Source: Datisca glomerata
Taxonomy: Eukaryota > Streptophyta > Magnoliopsida > Cucurbitales > Datiscaceae
NCBI GenBank assembly: GCA_003255025.1
Contig: QANY01013583.1
Location: 1,233,194-1,297,193 of the forward strand
Direction: 5' to 3'
Length of the DNA stretch: 64,000 nucleotides
Of this stretch, positions 37,130 to 49,616 are shown one piece after another. The notes beneath the pieces were generated by a model that saw only the letters and a program-made list of their open reading frames with translations, searched no databases and had not been told where the DNA came from. A program made the position numbers and the translations under genes. The first letter of the stretch is position 1. Every line of letters begins with the position of its first letter.

Positions 37130-37243
37130 TTGGATCGGGTTTTAAAAATTTGTGAAAAAATCATTGAACCACGAACCACTAGCATCACACATTAGTTCAA
37201 AATGTAGCTCACAATTAGGGGCTGGCACTAAAACTTTTTAAAT

Positions 37244-40200
37244 TCAATAAAAGCTTGTCCTACAATCATCAATAAATTCAAAAGTTCTGTTGTTTTCTAG
37301 TAACATGCACAAAAGTTTAGATATTTTTGAAAAATCTTTAATGAACTTTTTATAGAATTCAACATGTCCTAAAAAACTTCTAATTCTTTTTGCTGAAGTG
37401 GGGGTAGGGAGTTTTTCAATTACTTTAATTTTTTCCTTATCTACTTCAATGCCTTTCATAGGATGCTCTATGAACTAGAAAAATTCCCTCTTATACCATA
37501 AACTGACATTTCTCCCAATTTAAAACCAAATTGGTTTCCTCACATCTATCCAATACTCTCTGAATGTTAGTCAAATAATTTGAATATGATTTACCAAAAA
37601 CTAAGAAATCAGCCATAAATATCTCAAGAGTTTGTTCCACCATGCCTGTAAAAATGACCACCATACATCTTTGGAAGATTGTTGGAGCATTGGAGAGTCC
37701 AAATGACATCCTTTTGAAAGCAAAGGTATCATAGGGGCAAGTGAATGTGGTTTTTTCTTGGTCCTTGTGTGCTATAGCTATTTGATTGTAATCTGAATAC
37801 CCATCCAAGAAATAGTAGTACTCCTAGCCAGTAAATCTATCCAGCATTTGATCTATAAAGGGTAAAGCAAAATGAACTTTTCTTATGGCCTTATTTAATT
37901 TCATGTAATCCATGCACACCCTCCAATCAGTTACTGTCCTTATTAGAATTAACTCACTGTTCTCATTTTCTATAATTGTCACTCCTCCTTTCTTTGGCAC
38001 ACATTGAACAGGGCTCATCTAAGCACTGTCTGAAATGACATATATGATCCTGCATCCAGCCATTTGATGATCTTTTTTTGTAGCTTTCTTCATGACGGGA
38101 TTTAATCTCCTCTGCTAGTCAATAGAGCTTCTACTTCCTTCATCAAGTAAGATCTTATGCATGTATATAGAGGGGCTTATACCTCTTATATCAGCCATTT
38201 GCCACCCAATAGATCTCTTATATCTTCCTAATACTTCAAGCAACAGTTTTTCATTTTCATTGCTTAAAGAAGAAGAGATGATAAATGGTAAAGTTCTGTT
38301 CTCACCAAGGTAAGCATACTTTAAATGAGAAGGCAAAGGTTTGAGCTCTAATATAGGTGCTGATTCAATAAAATACAATGATGGCTTGAATTTCCTCTTA
38401 GACAGCTGTAATGATTCAATTTACTTTCCAAACTTTGGAAAAGACAGTTTAACATCCAACCATGTGAATTCCACTTCTTCTTCATCATTGTTGCATTCTC
38501 CCAAAGTCTCAAAGGTCATCTATGGATGAGTTGTTTCTCCATCATTATAGAGTCCATAACAGTTATAGTTGCACATTCTTTCACCTCTTTATCTGGATAA
38601 TTCATTGTATTGAAGACATTGAAGGTGATCTCTTGGTCATTGACCCTCATTGTGAGTTCACCGTTATTAACATCAATGATTGTCCTACCAGTAGCCAAAA
38701 AGGGTCTTCCAAATATTCTAGGTACTTCCTATATGCTTCATAATACAAAATTATAAAATCTGGTGGAAATATGAACTTATCCATCTGCACTAGCGCATCC
38801 TCTATCTTCCCTTCTAGATACACATAAGATCTATCAGCCAAATGGAAGGTGATAGTTGTGAGCCTAGCTTCCCTATTCCCAACTTTCTAAAAATGGACAA
38901 TGGCATTAAGTTGATATCTGCTCCTAAGTAACATAAGGCTCTCTTAAAATAAGTCTTACCAATCGTACAAGGAATGGTAAAACTCCTAGGATCTTTAAGC
39001 TTGGGCGGACACTTGTTCTGTAAAATCAAGCTGCATTTACCTCTCAGCATATCCATGAATTTGTTAAGCTGACCATCTAACTTCTTCTTTTACAACCTAT
39101 GGGGAAATAAGGGCAATGACTCTCTACTCTATCTTCTATTGTTTGCTCCACAAGTTGGGGTGCTATAACAGTAGTTTCCTCTACCGCTATTCTTGTATGA
39201 CTTGCTTCTTTGACGCTATTTTCGGGTTGCACTTCTGATTTGTCAATTACTTGTGCTGCACTTTTCCACTTATCAAATGTCTTGTTTTGCATTGTCCCTT
39301 TCCTTCTCTTCTACGGTTCTCAGTATTGTTGGGTGAAGTGCCTGGAGGTCTATTCAATTTATTAGCCAATTATCCTACCTAATTTTTTAAGTTCCTGAGA
39401 GAAACTACCTGACTCTGAATCATTGCAGACTAATTCTGGATCATTGATTCATCCTTCACTATATATTCTTTCAGAAGGCATTTTAATGTACCAAGTTGCT
39501 CTGTTGGTGTTGGCTTCTAGATCTAAGCTTACTATGTAAATCCAGGAGGATAGGTTGGTCTACTTTATGAGTTTGATAGCCTTGAACCTTGATTGAGCCA
39601 TGAAAAATTAGGGTGTTACCTCCAGCCATGATTATAGGTATTGGAGTATGAGTTGTTATTTCTGTTAAAAATTCCCACATAGCTCACTAAAGCTAGATTT
39701 CCTAGAAAGCTTTCAAGCAAATGCTCTTCCCCACAATAAATACAAGACATCTCCACCATTTGGTTCACAGAGTGTTCTATTCATTGATTTTAGTTCTGAT
39801 TTACTGAAGATGCCATACTCAAGGTCTTTATCATATTAGTTAATGAACATACCTGACCTGTCAAGGTTGTCATAGCATCTAAATCATGTATCCCTATAAC
39901 TCTCTTACTTGTCGATGCTCTAGAGGTTGTCCATTGATAATTGTTGCTTGTTAATCTTTCTAGAATCTCATAAGCTTCATTATAAGATAGACAGAATGAC
40001 TGCATTTGCTGAAGCATCAACCATTAATCTTGTAGAAGAATTCAACCCGTTATTGAAAGTTTCCATCTGAATGCAATGTTAGATACCATGATGTGGACAT
40101 TTTCTTAACAAATCTTTGAATCTTTCCCATGCCTCATATAAAGATCATCCTCCAATTGATGAAAGGAAGTAATCTCATTTCTTAACTTGGCATTCTTTGT

Positions 40201-40645
40201 AGGTGGGAAGTATTTTATTAAAAACTTCTCAGCAAGGTCATTCTATGTGCTAATTGAGTCTGGGGGTAAAGAATTTAGCCACGCTCTAGCTCTATCCCTT
40301 AATGAGCAAGGAAACAACCTCATCCTTAATGCATCCACTGAGCTCCGGGAATTTCAAAGGCATCACTGACTTCCATGAATAGCCTTAAGTGCGAGTGAGG
40401 GTCTTCAATGGGCAAACCATTAAATTGCCCTGCAGTTTGCAAGGCTTCAACTAAAATTGTGGAGCTTGGATCTTTGGTTTCACTATTACAGGGTTCATTT
40501 CTTGAGGTGTAAGAATAGCATAATCCATAATTGACCATTATTATAACATCGTTACCATTACTAGCTTGGCTGGCATTTTGATTGTGGTTCTCATTTAAAA
40601 CCACTCCTTCTTCATTGGTTGCCATCTCTCTCACTGCACCCAATC
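37244..40645 (-). pseudogene. Athila-like Ty3/gypsy gag-pol remnant
   Basis: Minus-strand pieces in order: gag (40643-40326, with LQTAGQFNGLPIEDPHSHLR), later gag (40020-39790, with YNEAYEILERLTSNNYQW), spacer, protease (39056-38814, with INLMPLSIFRKLGIG), RT entry (38378-38115 and 38018-37824, with VPKKGGVTII and DWRVCMDYMKLNKA), RT core (37808-37491, with YDTFAFKRMSFGLSNAPTIF) and RT end (37459-37244, with FLGHVEFYKKFIKDFSK). The gag and protease wording is typical of Athila. The protease catalytic Asp position reads Tyr (CYLGAD), and the RT box reads FMADF where Asp-Asp is expected, so both enzymes are dead. RNase H and integrase are absent; the element is truncated at about 37240. Confidence 0.85.
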
Positions 40646-40832
40646 ATCTATGCTCTCTTCTTAATTGTCTGAGAGTCCTGTCAATTTTTGGGTCAAACTT
40701 GAAGTCGGGGTAATTGCTTCATGTGCATAAAATGGAGTCCAATTTCCAACAATAGGGTAGTAGCAAAATTTCAATATAATAGCTCACTAATTAGATTTAG
40801 TTTGATCTAAGTAACTAAGTTTTTCATTCAAT

Positions 40833-40850
40833 ACCCAGAACGACACCAAA
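40833..40850 (-). other. Degenerate primer-binding site of the Athila-like element
   Basis: Read on the minus strand the sequence is ttggtgtcgttctgggta, immediately inside the LTR. It resembles the Asp-tRNA-complementary tggcgccgttgccgggga used by Athila elements, with several changes. It fixes the inner edge of the 5' LTR. Confidence 0.55.
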
Positions 40851-40854
40851 AACT

Positions 40855-41870
40855 TGTTGTGTGATATATGTTCGCAAGTGCATATGTCATTAATAAGTAA
40901 TAAAGTGATAAATGAGTATCATTCTCCACAAGGGTTGATGAAAATTGAAGTAGTTAGCTTAAATTTGAGTTAAGTAAAGTAACAACAATGAATTTGGGTT
41001 TTAATTGATCTAAATTCAAAGTAGAAGAGAATTAATCAAAGATGAGATGAAATAGAGCAACAATAATGAGAAATGAAGAAAAATAGAGTAATGATTGTGT
41101 AATCAATGGTGAAATGAGCTGACATGGTTAAATCCCTTTATTGTTAATATCCTTAACCAAAACCTGTTCAATCCGCTATAGCTTCCTAATAGCATTAGCC
41201 TCAACTCAAGTGTGTGCAATAGATTTTCATCCTTACAACTATTAACTTCAATCCTAATTAACTTAGTCCTAAGCTAATACGAGATTAATGTTACCTAATA
41301 ATTATAGTCATTTGGCTTACAAGATGAGTATATATGCCTATATTACTCTAATTACTTAGATCATTAAGATTTAAGCAACAAGTATCAATCAAATTAAACC
41401 TTTCTAGAATTTAATCCAATACGTGTTTTACAAATGACGACCAATCAATTAGTAAGGATGAGCATTGATAATACTTGAATGAAATACTACTGAGAAACTT
41501 GCAAATCGAGCTTCATTAATTAAGGATAAAAACTTCAAAGTTCATTAGCAGTCCAGGCTTAAGAGGTTTAGCTCATAATGAGCTTTAGAATATATTCAAT
41601 TACAGTCACAACCATTGAAATACTCGCAGAAATGGAACTTAGAGAAGAAGATACAATAAATAGAATGATGGAAAAGATGAAAATAGAAGAGGGATTAAGG
41701 GAATATCCTCCTTTCTTGTCTTCTTCTTTGCGTCATTTCTTTCCTTTTCCTGTCATTTTCTTGTCTCTTCTCTGCAATTGTGGAAAAGATATCTATTTAC
41801 TTATCTTTTTAGAGTCTAACTATATTTTTAGCTTATTTGGTAGTATTTGGGTACATCATGCATGAAATTG
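40855..41870 (-). mobile_element. 5' LTR of the Athila-like element (outer edge uncertain)
   Basis: On the + strand this begins TGTTGTGTGATATATG right beside the primer-binding site. It continues with phrases such as ccctttattgttaatatcct and gttcaatccgctatag that I associate with Athila-type LTRs. The outer terminus could not be fixed because no matching second LTR is in the window. A 95-residue + strand frame at 41578 lies inside and is not a gene. Confidence 0.55.
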
Positions 41871-42059
41871 TACTTTCTGTGTAGGGTTCTTAAAAAGGTA
41901 GTCAACTAAGTAGATACGGCGGCATGAAAAAACCACCTCGCTATAGCAGCATATTTGCACACATGGCAGGGAGTTTATCGTTTAGTCCAATTGGTGCTCC
42001 AAAATGTGAAAAGAAGCACTTGCGCTCCAGAAAGCAAATATCCAACTGGCGTTGTTGCT

Positions 42060-43770
42060 TTCAAGTGGTCCCCATCTAAATTAAATACTGATCCTTTTAT
42101 AAAACTAGTAAAGTAGAAAGACCGGCATTCTCCACAAAAAGAAAGGCTACCATAAAAGAAGAATTAAAGAAAACACTCGATGTTGGCTTCATTAGAGAGG
42201 TAAGATATCCAGAATGGCTAGGGAATGTAGTGATGGTGAAAAAGAAAAATGAGAATTGGAGAAGTCACATAGACTCCACTACAGACATGTTTATACAATG
42301 AATGGAAAATCTAGGGGAATACAATAGCCGTTGTACAGCAAGGACTTCTTCAAGGGACAAGTGTTGGCCAACCTTATTGCTGAATTCACCAATGAGGATG
42401 ACCACCACACTGCCTAACGAAATATGTAGAAGAAGGAGTTTGAACTCTCTATGTAGATGGAGCCTCCAATCATCGGGGGACAGGGGCAGTAATCATCATC
42501 CAGGCTCGACAAGGTGAGATACTAGAACAAACTTTATCCTTTAGTTTCAAGCATATAACAATGAGGCTTAGAATAAAGCATTTCTTGCAGGAATCCGCAT
42601 GATCCAATATTAGTGGTAACAAAAATTAAACTACTCTGTGATTGTATGTTAAATGTTTACCAAATTCAAGGGGTATACAATGACAAAGACGGTAGGATGT
42701 TGGAATAATTATAAATGGTCAAATAAATTTTGCTATTATTTAAAAAGTATGAAATCAAGCAAATACCTAGAACAAAAATGCTCGAGAAGACGCTTTGGCC
42801 ACCTTGGGATCTTTGGTGCAGCTTCCTTATAAGAGAAACATCCCTGTGGAATTCATAGGCGAGCAAGTATCAAAAAGTCATTGAGGTTAAGGCCTAAATC
42901 AAAACAATAGTTTAGGAATGAAACTGACATGAGAACATCATTTGTTACATTTCAAACGGTGAGCTCCAGCAGGTAAAGTGGAAGCCTAGAAACTCAGCAA
43001 CGAAGTGCTATATATTTATTGATTGAAGAAAAGTGGTATCAATGGACTTTCTCCCAGCCGTAGCTTAAATGCCTCACACATGATGTGGACAAATATGTGA
43101 TATCTGAAATACATAAAGGAATAGTGAAAACCACGTTGACAGGAGATCCCTAGCAAACAAAATGTTGAAAGAACGTACTATTATCCTTGGCCAAATATAC
43201 ATGAAGAGGAAAAGTTGTACCCACAAGGAAACGACCAAGAAAAAAGGTCATACATAATGATGCTTAAAAAGTTTGAAGAAATGGCTAGAATCCGCCAAAG
43301 GAAAGTCGGTGGAAGAGTTGCCTTTAGTACTCTGAGCCTACGAAAATAGACCACGAGAACCAACATGAGAAACATTGTTTGCCTTAGCGTATACGGAAAA
43401 AGCAGCCATACCAGTGTAATAGGAAACCCAACATTGAGGTCAAGCATTGAAAAAGACGTAAACATAGAACGAATGATGGAAAACCTTAATCTTTTGGAAG
43501 AAAACTGACAAGAGGCACTCATCAAGTTAGCAAGTTATAATCATAAAATGATGTCTTACTTCCAGATAAGGGTCTACATATAGGAATTCCAATTGGCAAT
43601 CTTGTGCTCAATGAAATATTCAAGATGAATGAAGGAAAACTAGGACTAAACTGGGAAGACCCATATATGATCAAAGCGATTGGCTGAAACATATATTAGT
43701 ACATGATGAAAGAAAATGTTGACGAGCTATATAAGACGTGGAATGAACTTCATTTGGGTAACTATTATGT
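42060..43770 (+). pseudogene. Tat-like Ty3/gypsy pol remnant (RT start, RNase H, integrase end)
   Basis: The + strand phrases include ELKKTLDVGFIREVRYPEWL then NVVMVKKKNENWR (RT entry, about 42150-42260), KDFFKGQVLANLIAEFT and LYVDGASNHRGTGAVI (RNase H region, about 42340-42500), then SAKGKSVEELPLVL.AYENRP and LFALAYTEKAAIPV (integrase C-terminal part, about 43285-43420). This order and wording fit the Tat branch. The central RT is deleted and many stops are present. A 35-bp phrase containing gtttatacaatgaatgg at about 42287 recurs at about 44690, hinting at internal rearrangement. Confidence 0.75.
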
Positions 43771-43899
43771 ATGATCTATTTCATTTATTTTTATAAAAAT
43801 GACATAACATCCCATGATTTTTTTCTCATTAAGGGGTTTCCACTCAAAAACTGTGTCCATTCACTTTTGATGCTTTTCACTAACCATGATACATAAGAT

Positions 43900-44680
43900 G
43901 AAAACAAGGTCATTTTATGCTACAATGAACTTAAGTCTTTGAGAACTAAATGTCCTACAATGACCATGTGTTTTCTAAGGAAAATGAGGCCACTTAGTTT
44001 CACAGTGAACTTAAGTCCTTGGGAGCTAAATGTACTACAGTGCACATGAGTTCTCTAAAGTAAATGAGGCCACTTACTTTCACGGTGAACTTAAGTTATT
44101 GGGAGCTAAATGTACTACAATGAACATGAGTTCTCTAAAGTAAATGAGGCCACTTAGTTCCACGTGAACTTAAGTCCTTGGGGATTAATGTCCTACAATG
44201 GGCATGAGTTCTCTAAAGTAAACGGGGCCACTTAGTTCCACAGTGAACATAAGTGCTTGGGAGCTAAATGTCCTATAATGGACATGAGTTCTCTAAAATA
44301 AACGGGGCCACTTAGCCCCATGGTGAACTTAAGTCCTTGGGAGTTAGATGACCTGCAATGAACATGAGGTTTTATAAAGTAAATGGGCCACTTATTTCCA
44401 TGGTGAACTTAAGTACTTGGGAGCTAATTGTCCTAGAATGAACATGAGTTATTTAAAGTAAATGGGGTCACTTAATTCTATGATGAACTTAACTTCTCGG
44501 GAGTTAAATATCCTACTATGGACATGAGTTCTCTAAGGTAAAACAAAGTTGCTCAGCGCTACAATGAACTTAAGCACTTAAAAATTAAAATGTCCTACAA
44601 TGGGTGTGAAATCTCAAAAGTAAATGACAGCACTTGACCCCGCAAAGGACTTGGAATGCTTAGAAATCAAATTTGCTACT
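43900..44680 (+). repeat. Tandem array, about 80-bp unit, 9-10 copies
   Basis: The phrases gtgaacttaagtccttgg, gagctaaatgtcctacaatg, acatgagttctctaaagtaa and atgaggccacttag repeat in this order about every 80 bases (anchors near 43925, 44006, 44085, 44165, 44243, 44323, 44403, 44484, 44564). The array follows directly on the Tat-like integrase end. Tat-lineage elements often carry tandem repeats in the non-coding region after pol, so it most likely belongs to that element. Confidence 0.88.
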
Positions 44681-44904
44681 ATAGACGTGTTTATACAATG
44701 AATGGGAAAATCTAAATAAAATCTAAAACTTTCCCAGTGTCCTCAAACATAATTCTCTTGGAAAAGCAAGCGTTTTGTACAATATATAGGAAAAAATCTA
44801 ATAAAAGGAGAAACTCTTAATAGAGTTCCCAAACGAACTTCACTTGAAAAAATGAAGGGATGTTAAAACTTTATGATGTCCCTAAATGGATATTATTTTA
44901 AAAT

Positions 44905-46900
44905 AGAGGTATCAATAAGTGTCAGGCCACTGTAAAAGGCATGCCACGCCTGGCTTGGCATGAGAATTCACATGATGGTCTTGGCTTGACCCACAACCCT
45001 CGGCCTGTAACGTGTCTGGGATTTCAGGACAGGCCCAACACGGAACAACACATTTTACCCTGACACGAGCCAGAGCGTTGCATAAAGAAATGGCCATATA
45101 ATATGATAGTTGCTTAAAGCAACGATCATTATATTAGCCATTTATAATAACGGTCATAATATTAGTAGTTGCATAGCAACGGCTAATATTAGACCAATTA
45201 GCAATTATCAATACGTTTCCTTATATTTATTTTAATAATTTTTTTCCTTCCCCTCTTAAAACATATAAATACTTTCAATTATCAAACACTTTTCATTCTT
45301 CATTCTCAATCATCTATTTCTAATATCTAATATCTATCATCTACCAATTCAAGCTTTCAATTTCTTCCTACAAGTTTTGAAAGTCCCAATCATTTTTTTT
45401 TCCGCTTTTCTCTACAAGCACTCTATATTTCTAAATTCTAAGGTAATTCTTTTAAATTTAAAATTTAAGTATTTACTTCTATATTGTGATTTAATTATTT
45501 ATACGTATATATAATTTATCTTATCTTATTAATTACTAATATTATCGTTAATTTTTACTAGGTATTTGTGTGCCTGTGAGTGTTGTAAGATTACTAGGAT
45601 GCACATGTTGCACGCCTACCTCAATATTTTATAGTACCTTATAATTTTTATCGTTGAATTTACATATTTAGCATATTTTATTATATCTTAGAATGGACCC
45701 TAGGGATCTTGACTTTGAGAACCTAGGATATGGTGAAGATGATATTGATGAGCTTAAAGGAGATGATCCACAATACCAAAACACCACCAATATTATAGGT
45801 AGTATGGCAATCACAACGACGTCAAAGAAGAGAAAACATGAAAGAACATCTAGAGTATGGAACTATTTTACCTTAGAGAACTTAGTTGAGCATGGTAAGG
45901 CCGTACAAAAGGTCAAGTGCAAGTTTTGTGCAGTAATTTTTTTTTGCATGCAACTGGCCGTGTAAAGTATTCCGACTTAAACCTAGAAAACTTACAAATG
46001 ATGTACATACTAGATGGAACTCAACTTAGCTCATGTTGTACAACGCACAACCATATTGGAAAGTAATTCGTGCATATCTAGTATCTAAATAAGAATTTGA
46101 ATTGACTCATAAAATTTATTTTATTGCAATGAATTTAATGAATTTCTAGAACCATTTTATAATGCAATTAATAAGTTATCTAGTGTATATTATTGTACTT
46201 CAAATATTATCCTTAGTCAATTGTTAAGAAGTATTGGCGTAATATTCCTAAAATATTTGTTTAGCTACTGGATTAGACCCTAGAATAAAATTATCAGCGT
46301 AAGGGGTGTGATATATGCAATTGCACAAAATCTCAGAGAAGATTATTATAGCACATATGTGGATCATATTAAAGATGAATTGGTTCAATTATATTTTAAA
46401 TATGAATCTAGGTATACATCGAAAGCTAATCAGAGTGGTTATTTTCTTTATCGTCGAACATATTAATAGCTCAATAGATTATTCATATTATAATATTATT
46501 ATGGAGGTAACCGGTAAACAACAAGCATATGATAAAATTGTTGAATTTTCTAAACTGGTTTTTTTAGCTCAAAGATATTTTTTATATTCTTGCATGGTGG
46601 AAAGTATATTAAGGGTCACTTCCCATGCTTTCAGTTATGACAGGTGATATATTAACTCCACTAGTCTCTAAAGTAGCATCAAAATCTACATTCAGTGTAG
46701 ATAATCACGTGTTGGACAAACGAAGGATGAGGTTAGGGGAATATATAATGGAGCACATTTGTCTGCTTGAATGATTGGCAAGATGCATCTTCAAGAGCTT
46801 AAGCAAGAATTAATGATATAGTTAATTTTTTAGGATTAGAGGTAGACGAAGCAAGCATAAGTTAAACTCATACTCTAAGTTTTCTACATGCATTGTAATA
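44905..46900 (+). mobile_element. hAT transposon remnant with BED zinc finger and C-terminal dimerisation region
   Basis: A frame from 45693 to 45965 starts MDPRDLDFENLGYGEDDIDE and contains SRVWNYFTLENLV then KVKCKFCA, a BED-type zinc finger N-terminus. Downstream, broken frames give RGVIYAIAQNLREDYYSTYV (about 46300) and GHFPCFQL followed by ASKSTFSVDNHVLDKRRMRL (about 46610-46735), the hAT dimerisation signature. The finger frame ends after the first Cys pair and later parts are shifted. A GC-rich leader at about 44915-45080 has the ggcatgccacgcc style seen near hAT ends. Clear terminal inverted repeats and the 8-bp target duplication were not found. Confidence 0.72.
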
Positions 46901-47619
46901 ATTGTTTTGAATACTTTTGTAAATATTTGATAAATTGAGTGGGTGCCAATGCAACAGTGATGTACTTAATTTATAGTAATGTAATTATAAAAAGTTAAAT
47001 ATTTGTAAGCCTGTATTTAAAATTATAATGATGAATAAAGATTAATAAAATTCTATCTTCCCTTTAAATAATTTGTGTTATTAGTATGTTACCTATATTT
47101 CATTTAACTTCGTATAATTCAATTTTTATTTTTTTAAATTTGATCACTTTTATCTTTCCTTTAAATAATCATTAATAAAATTACTAAGAAAGTTACTTTT
47201 TATTACTTTTAAAATTTTATCTTCTCTTTAAATAAATATTAATAAAATACTTTTAAATTTGAATGAGAAAATATTACTCAATTGCAAGGCAACAGTGCAC
47301 TGTTGCCGTGCAAGCGCAGAGCTGCATGCAAGCAACTAGGATAGAGTAATGTATGTATGAGTGATGCAGCGAACAATGCAGTCACTACATCATTACTGCT
47401 TGCTTTTTTTTTAAATAATTTAATTTTATCAAGAAATTTTAATTGTATCGTTTTAACCATTGGGCATTTTTAAAAAAATAGATAATAACCGATGAACATT
47501 ATTCAAATTAATCCTATAAGTATCCATACCCCCATATAATTAACACTCAATCTTTAACTTAATTCTCTTTAACCCTCTCTTTGTAGTTCTCATTTCTCAA
47601 TTCTCTATAACAAATTCTA
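46901..47619. other. AT-rich DNA, probably non-coding hAT-associated sequence
   Basis: No gene. Short inverted phrases such as gcaaggcaacagtgcactgttgccgtgc at about 47283 form a small palindrome, but I could not match it to an element end. Confidence 0.35.
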
Positions 47620-47915
47620 TAAATGCATAGTGAAGGTAGTTCGGCGACCAATACACCAAAACCTCAAAAATGTTAAGGCGTAGAAAAATATGAAATCATT
47701 TCACTGTGGTGAATATTGTAGACGAGAAAGTTAAAATTATTACAGTCAAGTGTAATTATTCTGAGGAAGTTGCGTCCATAGAAAGAAGGGAGGAATATGC
47801 AGTTTGATTAAGCATTATCATTGTCATGAAGGTGATGGCAGCAACAACACCAGCGACAACAAAGCTTTCCTTGAAGCTTCAACAACTGTTTCCCTAATGA
47901 TTAAAGTTGAATGAT
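47620..47915 (+). pseudogene. Second BED-finger hAT fragment
   Basis: Translations around 47670-47830 give RKIWNHFTVVNIVDEKVKII then VKCNYSEEVASIE, resembling the start of a BED finger (W.hFt..., vkC..C) with the second Cys replaced. It is short and frame-broken. It is separate from the remnant at 45693, so at least two hAT copies contributed to this stretch. Confidence 0.5.
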
Positions 47916-48303
47916 TATTTATATTTCTTATTTTATTATTGCATTATTTTCTAGTGTTAGATTGTAGTCTGTTAGTAGTATACTACAATATTACATTATT
48001 AAATTTAATAAATTAATACTATCTTGTGGTAGGTTGTTAGTTTCTAGTACTCCTTTGTGAGCTAGGCTGTTAGCTTGGATGTTGGCTATCTTGTGTTTGT
48101 ATTTTTATGATTTTGTGTTATTTTTATTCCTTGGGTAATGTCCTTTGAATATGTATTTTTCTTTGATCGAATAAAACTTGCTTTTTAACAAAAAATAATC
48201 TTTTTTATTTAATTTATAAATTTATTTTAATATATTTTTATAAGATGTAACTAGACAATCAATAATGACCGGATTAACACAGATGGAAGCTGAAAAAGCT
48301 ATA

Positions 48304-49616
48304 CGTGAACTCTAAAAAATCTAGAGGGGATGAATAGATTGATTCCCAAAAATCTAAACTCGAATCAAATCAATTTAGCACCGCGGAAAATATCATATCA
48401 AATCATATCAGTCATTCATCATATCATCAACAATGTATAGATAGATAGAGAGATAGAGATAGACACATAAGAATTTTACGTGGAGAAAAAAACACGGGGT
48501 CTTGTCCAACAAATAATCCACTAAGAATTTAAACGAGTACAAAGACCAGACTTACAAACTGACTCAAATAACTCTGAGCGTCTTGCCGCGCCTCTTGACT
48601 CCTAATACCAACATCTTGGACTCGCTCTAAGGTACAAGATTCGCAGGGAGTATGAACAAATAGTTCGTGATGTGTTTTCTAGAAAAACCTATCAAAATCA
48701 CTCAATGCAAAAATTATTTTTCTTCAGAAACATAACCATTTTAATGCTTAAAAACTTTATGAATGCATCTAAAATACCATTAAAATAAAAAGTCTAAATC
48801 GAAAGAATTAACTTGAAGCTTGAAAGATTTTTCTAAAATAAATAGAGAAAATTGAGAATAAAAATATGATAAAATATAAAACTACTCAAAACACTATATT
48901 TTCTCTCCTAGGAAACAAATGTGTGTATATAGGCTAGGGAAGGCTTTGTGAGCTGGGTAGGTCAAAAGAGTTCCTTAGAAATAGAAAAATACCATGAAAA
49001 TATTTCATTTGAATTTTAAAATATGGGAACCTTGAATTTAAGAAATTGTAAAAAGAAATTTGATAACTTTCACACCTAATCATCATAAAATAAGGAGCAA
49101 TATATAAAGAAAATAATAGGTCAAAATACTGGAGAGATAACAAAAAGGGATTTAAAAATATTTGAAAAGATCTTGAGAATTATCAAAATCAGAAAAATAT
49201 TTAATAAGTTTTTTAAGCGGCGATCGATAACTAGAAATGAAGATTGATTGTTAGAGGTTAGAATGTACATTTGTTCTAATATGAGTTTAACGATTGATCG
49301 CTATATAGAGTGGTCGTCCACTGGAAGAGTCAGAATGTACCATTTTAAAACTGAGTCCAGAGATCGATCATCATTGATCAGTGATTGATCAGATTAACAC
49401 AAAACATGAAAATTTACTCTCTTTTTCTTAACCCTCAAATATACTAAAAGAACCTTTTAATAAAGAGTACATTAGTGTAATAAGCAAGTGCCTTGAATTT
49501 TCTCTTCAAATTTTGCGTAGACAATCAACTAAGAGGATGGTGACTTCAATATTTACAAAGTTTTGCTTACGAAAAATGCCAATTATAAAAATTAGACATA
49601 TACAAATTTTGCTTCA
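48304..49616 (-). mobile_element. SIRE/Maximus-like Copia element, 3' LTR
   Basis: The segment matches 56969-58397 along its length in the same orientation, for example the tagaggggatgaatag and gcggaaaatatcatatcaa phrases near the left end and acatatacaaattttgcttc at the right. It lacks about 150 bases present in the other copy. Beyond 49616, minus-strand sequence ccttgacaaaaagagggtga (about 49820-49840) resembles the purine-rich end of SIRE-type elements. The true LTR edge may therefore extend to about 49740, where a ccaaca terminus occurs. Confidence 0.72.

Larger units (their letters stand above)
31447..37178. repeat. Composite repeat, tandem copy B
   Basis: Second copy of the block at 25166-31446 in direct orientation. 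Compared with copy A it has about 240 extra bases at 32330-32575 (start of a gag frame) and lacks the 29075-29460 insertion. It ends with about 49 bases of the opposite Copia LTR (37130-37178, beginning ttggatcgggtttt). Divergence is visible throughout, so the duplication is not recent. Confidence 0.8.

Noticed and set aside
47283..47312. Small palindrome aacagtgcactgtt as a possible transposon end
   Set aside because: No partner copy, no target duplication and no repeated context were found.
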